Source of the DNA: Actinocatenispora comari
GTDB lineage: Bacteria; Actinomycetota; Actinomycetes; Mycobacteriales; Micromonosporaceae
Length of the DNA: 55,578 nucleotides
Assembly: GCF_017312725.1 (NCBI RefSeq)
Contig: NZ_BOPO01000038.1
Location: forward strand, 1 to 55,578
Reading direction: 5' to 3'
The notes below the pieces were generated by a model. It ran no database searches, was not told the origin of the DNA, and saw only the letters and a list, made by a program, of their open reading frames with translations. The translations under genes and the position numbers were made by a program. Shown here one piece after another: positions 16,554 through 23,237 of the stretch. Positions within the stretch are counted from its first letter, which is position 1. Each line of letters opens with the position of its first letter.

Positions 16554-16659
16554 CCGCCGCTGCTCGGCGCGAGCCGGGTGAGCGGCAGGCAGGCGACGGC
16601 GGCTCGGTCGAACCGCCGTCGCGTTTCGGCTCGCCCGGCTGCCGCCGAGCTCGCGGGGC

Positions 16660-16857
16660 TCAGCGCAGCTGGCGCCGGCTCGTGCCGCCGACCGACTTGC
16701 GCACCTTGCCGGCGATGAACACCACGCCGCCCACGATCAGCGCGCCGATGAGCACGTAGAACAGGACGCCGATGAATGCCTTCACGGCCCACACGACGAT
16801 CGATCCGGCGACGAACAGCCCGATCACCACGAGTGCGGCCATCAGAAGCGCCTTCAC
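16660..16857 (-). CDS. small two-helix membrane protein
   Basis: A 65-residue protein, VKALLMAALVVIGLFVAGSI then VVWAVKAFIGVLFYVLIGAL and VVFIAGKVRKSV, with two to three hydrophobic segments and a basic end (TSRRQLR). I chose the GTG at 16857 because AGAGG lies seven bases upstream; an ATG at 16872 would add five residues. Small actinobacterial membrane proteins of this shape are common and uncharacterised. Confidence 0.65.
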   Translation of the reverse strand: MKALLMAALVVIGLFVAGSIVVWAVKAFIGVLFYVLIGALIVGGVVFIAGKVRKSVGGTSRRQLR

Positions 16858-16966
16858 TGTCTGACCTCTCATCCTCGGCGGCCACCCCGACCGCCTCACC
16901 ATCCATGGTGCTGCGCGCGTGGCGCCGCCGCCATGGGGTGAACCCCCGAGACGACCCGGAACCGGC

Positions 16967-18592
16967 TTACCTGGCCAGGATGGCATCGATCGCGCTGGTC
17001 AGGACCCGGATCGGGTGGTCCGCTGCGGTGCGGGAGCGCCATCCGACGATCCGGTCCGGCCGTACCAGCAGGGCACCGTCGCCGGTCAGCCCGGCCGCCG
17101 CGGGCCAGCCCGGGCCGGCGTCCGCCACCGGTACCGACAGCTTCTCGGCCGCGGCGCGCCAGCCGGCGGCGTCCGGCGCGGGCAGCAGTACCGGCTCGGT
17201 GCCGGCCAGGTCGAGGGTGGACCGGCCGTCGGCGAGCGGCAGGTGCGGCAGCCGGGTGCCGGGTCGGCCGGACAGTTCCAGCCGGTCGGTCGGCTGCGGC
17301 CCGCTGCCGTCGTCGACGACCGCACCCGCGGTGTACTGCGCGCCCGCGACCAGCGCGAACGGGTGGTCCAGGGTCGGTGGGGCGAGTTCGCGCAGACCGC
17401 CGGTGCGCAGCGCGGACTGCTCGGCGACGTGGTGGGCCACCGGGTGCCGCTCGTCGTGGTACGTGCCGAGCAGTTCCGGTCCGCCGGTGCCGGAGCGGAT
17501 CGCGGCGAGCTTCCAGGCGAGGTTGTCGGCGTCCTGGATGCCGGTGTTGGCGCCGGCCGCCGCGTACGGGGTCATCACGTGCGCGGCGTCGCCGGCGAGC
17601 AGCACCCGGCCGGTGGCGAACCGGTCCGCCACCCGCATCGTCGGCTGCCACGCCAGCGCGGACAGCACCTCGACGGCCACGTCCGGTGCGCCGAGGGCGG
17701 TACGCACCAGGTCGGCCCAGCGCGGGTCGGGCGGTGCCGTGGGATCGTCGGCCGCCGGCAGCAGCGGGCCGGTCATGAACATCCACCGGTACCGCCCGTC
17801 GACGGAGGCGAACGCGCCGGGTGCGGCGGGATGTTCGGTCTGGCAGATGTTGAACTCGCGGCCGGCGGTGAGCGCGCCGAGGTCGGCACGGAAGTACACG
17901 TTGACCGCGTCGCCGAGCACCCCCAGCCCGCTGCGTTCGATGCCGAGCAGCGCTCGCACCGTGCTGTGTGCCCCGTCCGCCCCGACCAGGTACGACGCTC
18001 GCACCGTGAGCGCGCTGCCGGCTGCCGCCCCGGCCCCGGGGGCGCGCACCCCGGTGCCGGTGGGCGTGACCGCTGACCTGCCGCCGAACGATGCGGCGAG
18101 GGCGCCGCCGGTGGTCGCGGCGCCGGTGAGGGTGGCGGTGACGCCGGTGCCGTCGTCGGCCAGGTCGGCGAGCGTGGTCTGGAAGTGCACCGGGATGCCG
18201 CGGTCGCGCGCCTCGCGCAGCAGGACCGGTTCCAGCAGGTCCTGGGCGACCAGGCAGGACCGTTCGGGGCTCGCGGCGAGCAGGTCGGTGTAGTCGACGT
18301 GCGGGGGCGGCGGCAGCGGCTCGGACTCGACGAGGGTGCGTCCGGCGCGCATGCCCTGGTGCGCGGCCAGCCCTTCGGCCGCCGCGTACACGGCGTCGGC
18401 GACGCCGATCGCGCGGAACACCTCCATGGTGCGGAAGTTGAACCGGCGCGCCTTGGGCTGGATGGAGGTACCGGGATGCTTCTCCACCACGACGGCCGGC
18501 ACGCCGTGGTGGTGCAGGGCGAGCGCGGTGGTCAGGCCGACCAGGCCGGCGCCGACGATCAGGACGGGCTCAGGATCGTGTACGTTGTACAT
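16967..18592 (-). CDS. FAD-dependent aromatic monooxygenase (PheA/TfdB-like)
   Basis: A 541-residue group A flavin hydroxylase. PVLIVGAGLVGLTTALAL is the FAD GxGxxG loop, VGADGAHSTVR the DG motif, and GRVLLAGDAAHVMTPYAAAGANTGIQDADNLAWKL the GD motif binding FAD ribityl. The C-terminal thioredoxin-like domain (VLLPAPDAAGWRAAAEKL, then LLVRPDRIVGWRSR) is typical of rifampicin monooxygenase and polyketide hydroxylases. It hydroxylates an aromatic substrate using NAD(P)H and oxygen; the substrate is unknown. Only the first codons precede the FAD loop, so the start (MYNVHDPEP) lies within the operator 18578-18610 and the message is probably leaderless. It diverges from the tetR gene, its likely regulator. 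Confidence 0.9.
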   Translation of the reverse strand: MYNVHDPEPVLIVGAGLVGLTTALALHHHGVPAVVVEKHPGTSIQPKARRFNFRTMEVFRAIGVADAVYAAAEGLAAHQGMRAGRTLVESEPLPPPPHVDYTDLLAASPERSCLVAQDLLEPVLLREARDRGIPVHFQTTLADLADDGTGVTATLTGAATTGGALAASFGGRSAVTPTGTGVRAPGAGAAAGSALTVRASYLVGADGAHSTVRALLGIERSGLGVLGDAVNVYFRADLGALTAGREFNICQTEHPAAPGAFASVDGRYRWMFMTGPLLPAADDPTAPPDPRWADLVRTALGAPDVAVEVLSALAWQPTMRVADRFATGRVLLAGDAAHVMTPYAAAGANTGIQDADNLAWKLAAIRSGTGGPELLGTYHDERHPVAHHVAEQSALRTGGLRELAPPTLDHPFALVAGAQYTAGAVVDDGSGPQPTDRLELSGRPGTRLPHLPLADGRSTLDLAGTEPVLLPAPDAAGWRAAAEKLSVPVADAGPGWPAAAGLTGDGALLVRPDRIVGWRSRTAADHPIRVLTSAIDAILAR

Positions 18593-18610
18593 CACGCGTA
18601 CAACGTACAC
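18578..18610. promoter_or_regulatory. operator for the divergent TetR regulator
   Basis: A perfect inverted repeat with 13-base arms (GTGTACGTTGTAC and GTACAACGTACAC) around a seven-base spacer. It covers the start codon of the monooxygenase gene (ATG at 18592 on the minus strand) and ends eight bases before the -10-like TAGAGT (18618-18623) of the tetR gene. A regulator bound here would block both transcription units, the arrangement expected of autoregulated TetR-type repressors. Confidence 0.85.
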
Positions 18611-18629
18611 GACAGGCTAGAGTCACGCC

Positions 18630-19355
18630 ATGAGCAGTCGCGACGGGCGGTTGGTGTGGGACCTGCCGGAGCCGACCGGCCGTGCCGCCGGGCCGGCGCT
18701 GAGCCGGGAGGCGATCGTGCGCGCCGCGCTGACCATCGCGGACGAGCACGGCGCCGAGGCGGTCACCATGCGCCGGGTCGCCACCGCGCTCGGCTCGTCC
18801 ACCCCGATGTCGCTGTACCGCTACGTCGGCGGGAAGTACGGCATCGTCGACCTGATGCTCGACGCGGTGTACGGCGAGATCGAGCTGCCGGCCGAGCCGT
18901 CCGGCGACTGGCGCGCCGACCTGACCCTGCTCGCGCACCGCGAACGCGACACGCTGCGCCGCCACCCGTGGTTCGTCGGGCTGTCCCACCACCGGCCGAT
19001 GTTCGGGCCGAATGCCCTGTGGCACAACGAATGGGCCCTGCGCGCGGTGGACGGACTGGGCCTCGACGTGACCACCATGATGAGCATCGTCGGGATGGTC
19101 GTCGGGCACGCCCAGTCGTACGCGCAGCACGAGGCCGAGGAGGCCCGGATGCGCAGCCGGATCGGCGTGACCACCGACGCCGAACTGCGCGCCACCGCGA
19201 CCGCCCACGTCGACCGCATCACCGCCGACCCGCGCTACCCCACCCTGGCCCGCTGGATCGGCGAGGCGCACGAGGTCGACCCCGACCAGCAGTTCGCCCT
19301 CGGGTTGGACTGCCTGCTCGACGGCATCGCCGGCCGGCTGGTCGACCGCCGGTGA
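18630..19355 (+). CDS. TetR/AcrR-family transcriptional repressor
   Basis: A 241-residue regulator. After a short leader (RLVWDLPEPTGRAAGPALSR) the DNA-binding domain runs over about residues 24-70: EAIVRAALTIADEHGAEAVT, RRVATALGSSTPMSLYRYVG, where the last part holds the recognition helix and Tyr-Arg-Tyr anchor. The C-terminal part matches the TetR_C ligand domain found with MSLYRYVxxKxxLxDLM proteins (TetR class C domain, PF02909-like). TAGAGT six bases upstream suggests a leaderless message. It probably controls itself and the monooxygenase. Its stop overlaps the GTG of the VanZ-like gene by four bases (GTGA), so the two are translationally coupled. Confidence 0.9.
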   Translation: MSSRDGRLVWDLPEPTGRAAGPALSREAIVRAALTIADEHGAEAVTMRRVATALGSSTPMSLYRYVGGKYGIVDLMLDAVYGEIELPAEPSGDWRADLTLLAHRERDTLRRHPWFVGLSHHRPMFGPNALWHNEWALRAVDGLGLDVTTMMSIVGMVVGHAQSYAQHEAEEARMRSRIGVTTDAELRATATAHVDRITADPRYPTLARWIGEAHEVDPDQQFALGLDCLLDGIAGRLVDRR

Positions 19356-20065
19356 CCGAGGTCTGGTCGCGCTACCACCTGATCCTGATCGGTTTCGCCG
19401 TCGCGCTCCCGGTCGCGGTCCTCGCCGTCCTGCTCCGAGCCCGCGCGCTGACGACCCCGGCGCATCCGACCGGCCCCGCGCCTCCGGCGCAACCGGCCGA
19501 CCCGACGCCCGCGAGGCCGGCCGGCCTCGCGACCCCGGCGCAGTCAACCAGCCCGGCGCCCGCGACGCCGGTGCAGCCGGCCGGTGCGGCGGCCGCGGCT
19601 CCGGTGACCCGGCATTCGCTCTGGTACGCGGTGTGCGAGGTCGCCGCGGTCTACGGCACCCTGCCGTGGCTGGCGATGACGCTCACGCCGGACCCCGGTG
19701 CGCCGCGCCGGATCCAGCCGGTACCGCTGCACGACCTCGCCGCGCTGGCCGGGGCGCCGGCGCAAACCGTTGCGGTACAGCTGATCGGGAACGTGCTGGT
19801 GTTCGCGGCGGCCGGGTTCTTCCTGCCGCTGCGGTTCGCCTGGTTGCGGTCGCTGCCGCGCGTGGTGCTGCTCGCCGCGCTCGGTTCGGCGCTGATCGAG
19901 ACCGTGCAGTACGTGGCGGAGCTGGGCCGGGTGTCCTCGGTGGACGACGTGCTGGTCAACGCGGTCGGCGCCGGCCTGTTCGCGCTGGCGTCCCGGCCGC
20001 TCTGGGCCCGTCGGTCCACAGTGGATGATGCGGACCAGCCCGGTCGCGCACCGGCTCGCCGCTGA
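19352..20065 (+). CDS. VanZ-like membrane protein with Pro/Ala-rich insert
   Basis: A 237-residue protein beginning VTEVWSRYHLILIGFAVALP. One N-terminal helix is followed by a roughly 65-residue Pro/Ala/Thr-rich insert (repeated PA-P-TPA-P-A patterns), then a VanZ-type core: VYGTLPWLAMTL, NVLVFAAAGFFLPLRF, VVLLAALGSALIETVQYVAE and SSVDDVLVNAVGAGLFAL. The E-T-x-Q and S-x-D-D-x-x-x-N motifs are diagnostic of the VanZ family. The function of non-glycopeptide VanZ proteins is poorly known. The start overlaps tetR by four bases. Confidence 0.8.
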   Translation: MTEVWSRYHLILIGFAVALPVAVLAVLLRARALTTPAHPTGPAPPAQPADPTPARPAGLATPAQSTSPAPATPVQPAGAAAAAPVTRHSLWYAVCEVAAVYGTLPWLAMTLTPDPGAPRRIQPVPLHDLAALAGAPAQTVAVQLIGNVLVFAAAGFFLPLRFAWLRSLPRVVLLAALGSALIETVQYVAELGRVSSVDDVLVNAVGAGLFALASRPLWARRSTVDDADQPGRAPARR

Positions 20066-20100
20066 TCGATCCGCCGGCGCGCGGCGGCGGGCTCCGCCGT

Positions 20101-20285
20101 CCGCTCCCGAAGCGCCGCCATGGCCCAGTCGCCCGCCCCGAAGCGCTGCCGTGGCCTGGCCGCCCGCCCCGAAGCGCCGCCGTGGCCTAGCCGCCCGCCC
20201 CGAAGCGCTGGCGTGGCCGGGCACCCGCTGTGGCGAGGGCTCGGCGGCCGGGCACCCGCTGTCGAGGGGCTCACCGGCCGTGCAC
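20101..20285. repeat. 31-bp tandem repeats (minisatellite)
   Basis: Four consecutive 31-base units fill 20101-20224; units 2-4 begin CCCGCCCCGAAGCGC and differ at only a few bases. A related pair of 31 and 30 bases (20225-20285) beginning CCGCTGT follows, with a partial third. The block lies between the converging VanZ-like and 20315-20755 genes. The period is not a multiple of three, and the units keep no open frame, so this is non-coding. It is a candidate variable-number locus. Confidence 0.85.
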
Positions 20286-20314
20286 GTGCTGTCGAGGCGG
20301 CTCGGTGGCACCGA

Positions 20315-20755
20315 TCAGTCCCGGGCGCGCCCGCGCGGCAAGCAGGCGGCGAGGACGAGCGCCGGGCCGCCGAGTACCGACCATGGCCCCGGCCCGAGCG
20401 GCACCCAGACCAGCGACGGGTGGCTGCGCAGTACGCTGACCGCGGTGAGGCAGAGCAGGGCGGCGGCGACCGCCACGACGATCCGCGCGCCGGTACCCGC
20501 GTGCCGGTCCCGGCGGCCGTAGCGCCAGGCGACGGCCGCCAGCGCGAAGGCGAGCACGCTCACCCCGAGCCCGAACACCAGGAACAGCGGCAGCGAACCG
20601 TCGCCGTGCTTCAGGTACGCGTAGCCGTTGACGGCGGTGTGCGCGATGCCGATGCCGACCAGCGCGACGGCTCCGACCCGGCTGGCCCAGCGGCGAACGG
20701 TGTCGACCCGGCCGTACGGGGTCCCGGACGAGTGTCGGTGCTCGATGGTGGTCAT
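20315..20755 (-). CDS. four-helix membrane protein
   Basis: A 146-residue protein starting MTTIEHRHSSGTPYGRVDTV. Four hydrophobic segments are seen: VGAVALVGIGIAHTAVNGYA, FLVFGLGVSVLAFALAAVAW, IVVAVAAALLCLTAVSVL and WSVLGGPALVLAACL. The order suggests both ends in the cytoplasm. No family is recognised with confidence. The stop lies just after the minisatellite block. Confidence 0.65.
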   Translation of the reverse strand: MTTIEHRHSSGTPYGRVDTVRRWASRVGAVALVGIGIAHTAVNGYAYLKHGDGSLPLFLVFGLGVSVLAFALAAVAWRYGRRDRHAGTGARIVVAVAAALLCLTAVSVLRSHPSLVWVPLGPGPWSVLGGPALVLAACLPRGRARD

Positions 20756-20861
20756 GTCGCAAGCCTGTCCGGCCGACCCGGCCGGCGACTCCCACCAGCG
20801 AGGGAGCCGCCTCCCTCGCTGGTTCCGTTCCGCGGACCGCAGGTGGTCCACAGTGGACGGT

Positions 20862-21419
20862 TCAGGCCGGCTCGGCCCACTCCCGGCGCAACACGCCCAT
20901 GATCACCTCGTCGTGGTAGCGGCCACCGCGGAAGGTCGCCTCCCGGCGCCGCCCCTCCTCCCGGAACCCCGCCTTGCGGTACGCGGCGATCGCGCGCTCG
21001 TTGTAGCCGAACGCGAGCAGCTGGATGCGGCGCAGGTTGAGCTCGGTGAACCCGTACCGCAGCATCACCCGGGTGGTGTCGGTACCGAGGCCGCGGTTCT
21101 GGAACTCCGGGCCGATCATGATCCCGTACGTGGCGACCCGGTCCTTCGGCCGGATCTGGTGCAGCGCGGCGTGCCCGGCCAGCTCGCCGTCGAGCGTGGT
21201 CACCGCGAGGCCGACGTCGAGCGACTCGTTCGTGCTCCACGACCGCAGCATGTCCATGATCTTCGCGACCGGCTTCGGATGCAGCGGCCCGCCGTCCTGG
21301 TACGTGGCGACCGCCGGGTCGGCCCACCACCGCGCCAGCGTCGGCAGGTCGTCCTCGGCCACCGCCCGCAGCCGCACCAGCCGGCCCGCCAGCGGATCTT
21401 CCCCGATCTCCACACCCAT
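20862..21419 (-). CDS. GNAT acetyltransferase (RimJ/RimL type)
   Basis: A 185-residue protein with the RimJ/RimL layout: GRLVRLRAVAEDDLPTLARWW, HAALHQIRPKDRVATYGIMI, GPEFQNRGLGTDTTRVMLRY (acetyl-CoA loop Q-N-R-G-L-G-T), LRRIQLLAFGYNERAIAAYR and KAGFREEGRRREAT. It ends RYHDEVIMGVLRREW. These enzymes acetylate N-termini of ribosomal proteins or small amines, and the target is unknown. Monocistronic on the minus strand. Confidence 0.9.
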   Translation of the reverse strand: MGVEIGEDPLAGRLVRLRAVAEDDLPTLARWWADPAVATYQDGGPLHPKPVAKIMDMLRSWSTNESLDVGLAVTTLDGELAGHAALHQIRPKDRVATYGIMIGPEFQNRGLGTDTTRVMLRYGFTELNLRRIQLLAFGYNERAIAAYRKAGFREEGRRREATFRGGRYHDEVIMGVLRREWAEPA

Positions 21420-21614
21420 CGGTCCACCCTATCCAGCGCTCTGCCGGCCGACCCCGCGTACCGCGGCCGGTCGTGGCTCACCAGCGCGGGAGTGCCGCGC
21501 CGTCTGTCCATTATGGACACTTACGGTTCGGCTCACCGAGCGTACCGGCGGCGCTGACCTGCCGTGGTTGTACGGGCTTGGCAGGCTGTGCTGATACGTC
21601 CGTCGAGCTGGTAG

Positions 21615-22477
21615 GTGAGCGTGAACGACGATCCGTTGCTGTGGCTGTTCCGGCTGCGCGCGAAGAACCGCGGGCTGGCGGTGACGGTGGTGTCGGCGGA
21701 CGAGCTGGAGATCGTCGGCGCCTCGTCCGGCACACCGTGGACGATCCAGCTCGACAACCTGCGCCGGCGGGCCGAGCAGGCACCGCGGGACCAGTGGCGG
21801 AACCTGATCGACGAGTTCCTGGACCAGCTGGGCGACGCCGATCAGGACACCGCACCCACCGAGAGCCTGGACGACGTCCGGTCACAGCTGCGCACCCGGA
21901 TCTCCCGGTCGACCGGGAGATCCCCGACGGGCTGGTGCCGGTGCGCCGGCCGGTGGCGCCGGGCATCGAGGAGTGCCTGGTGATCGACCGGCCGACCACG
22001 GTGATGACGCCGTCCGCCGACCGGGTCGCCGACTGGCCGCTCGACTCCGACGGGCTGCTCGACCTGGGCCGGGCCAACCTCCGGGCCGGTCAGCCGCTGG
22101 AGGTGGTGCAGCGCGAGGTGATGGACGGCGCCGACATCGCGGTGCTGGCCGGCGACGAGGACTACGCCAGCACGCACCTGCTCTGGCTCGACCGGTACCC
22201 GGTGGTCGGGCCGTACGGCGCGCTGGTGGCGGTGCCGGCGGAGGGCGTGCTCTTCGTGCACCCGATCACCGACGGCACCGTGTACTCGGCGGGCGAGGTG
22301 CTCGCGGGCGCCACGCTGGACCGGTACGCCCAGGCGGAGAAGCCGATCGCGGCGGCGCTGTACCACTGGCACGACGGCGAGATCTTCCTTGCCGCGGACC
22401 TGCGGACCAGCGGCGACGAGGTGTCGATCGTGCTGTCCCCGGGGTTCCAGTCGCTGATGGAGCACCTGGCCCGCTGA
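21615..22477 (+). pseudogene. DUF1444-like protein, split by a one-base frameshift
   Basis: The first frame (from GTG 21615, or GTG 21621) encodes SVNDDPLLWLFRLRAKNRGL through RDQWRNLIDEFLDQLGD and RSQLRTRI near 21902. It then degrades into Arg/Ser junk. The second frame takes up with VDREIPDGLVPVRRPVAPGI and continues to 22477 with good codon bias (DIAVLAGDEDYASTHLLWLD, then AVPAEGVLFVHPI). Together they make one protein of about 287 residues resembling DUF1444-type actinobacterial proteins of unknown function. The frame switch falls inside the palindrome 21899-21922 and corresponds to one missing base. Confidence 0.7.
21899..21922. repeat. perfect 24-bp palindrome at the frameshift point
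   Basis: The segment starts GATCTCCCGGTC and continues with its exact reverse complement, with no unpaired centre. It lies exactly where the reading frame of the 21615-22477 gene changes. A self-complementary 24-mer is prone to slippage in replication and to compression in sequencing, so it is a natural place for a single-base loss. Confidence 0.9.
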
Positions 22478-22543
22478 CCGACCACATCGTGGTACCGGCC
22501 GGTGCGACCCGGCGGCGGTCGTCGGTGCGGCTAGGCTGGCGCG

Positions 22544-23119
22544 ATGACCGCCGGGCAATCGAACGGGCGCCGGTCGCGGCGCGAGGAGATTCTTGACGTC
22601 GCGGTCGACCTGTTCGCGCGGCGCGGCTACCACGGCGTCTCGATGGACGAGATCGGCAAGGCGGCGGGCGTCACCGGCCCCGCGCTGTACCACCACTTCT
22701 CCGGCAAGGAGTCGATGGTGGCGGCGGCGCTGATCCCGGTCAGCGAGCACCTGCTCTCGGCCAGCCAGGAGCGGATCAAGGGCGCGGCCGATCCGGAGAC
22801 GGCGCTGGACGCGTTGCTCGACTTCCATGTCGAGTTCGCCCTGGAAAATCCGGCCGTCATCACCCTGCACCTGCACGAACTGGACCGGCTGCCGGACGAG
22901 CCGCGGCGGGAGATCCGCCGGCTGCAGCGGCAGTACGTGGAAGAGTGGGTGCAGGTGCTCACCGAGCTGCGCTCGGAGCTGCCGCGGCCGGCCGCCCGGG
23001 TGCTCGCGCACGCCGCGTTCGGCCTGATGAACTCCACCCCGTTCATCGGCGCCGAGCTCGATCGGGACCGCCGCGCGACGATGCTGCGGGCGGCCACCAA
23101 GGCTGCCCTACTTTCCTGA
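22544..23119 (+). CDS. TetR-family transcriptional regulator
   Basis: A 191-residue regulator: RREEILDVAVDLFARRGYHG, VSMDEIGKAAGVTGPALYHH and FSGKESMVAAAL form the DNA-binding domain (about residues 12-60) with a canonical recognition helix. The helical ligand domain includes ALDALLDFHVEFALENPAVI and a conserved HLHELDRLP. It resembles regulators of acyl-CoA and lipid catabolism in actinobacteria (recalled, not searched). TAGGCT at 22532-22537 is six bases from the ATG, so the message is probably leaderless. It lies 3.4 kb from the carboxylase/HMG-CoA lyase operon and is a candidate reader of the repeated motif at 25979 and 33101. Confidence 0.85.
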   Translation: MTAGQSNGRRSRREEILDVAVDLFARRGYHGVSMDEIGKAAGVTGPALYHHFSGKESMVAAALIPVSEHLLSASQERIKGAADPETALDALLDFHVEFALENPAVITLHLHELDRLPDEPRREIRRLQRQYVEEWVQVLTELRSELPRPAARVLAHAAFGLMNSTPFIGAELDRDRRATMLRAATKAALLS

Positions 23120-23237
23120 CCGTATGGCAACGAGCGGTCACTGAGAGTTCGTTACCGTCAGTGACCTGCGTGAATTCTTGCCGGAAGTCCGACAGAGCTA
23201 CCGCGCCTGTCGGTGCCGGGGCAAATAATCTCACTCC

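Noticed and set aside
20101-20285. CRISPR array
   Set aside because: The 31-base units are directly adjacent without unique spacers, and no cas genes are near.
21899-21922. Programmed ribosomal frameshift
   Set aside because: No slippery heptamer precedes the palindrome, and the gene is not of a kind known to use frameshifting. A one-base loss is simpler.
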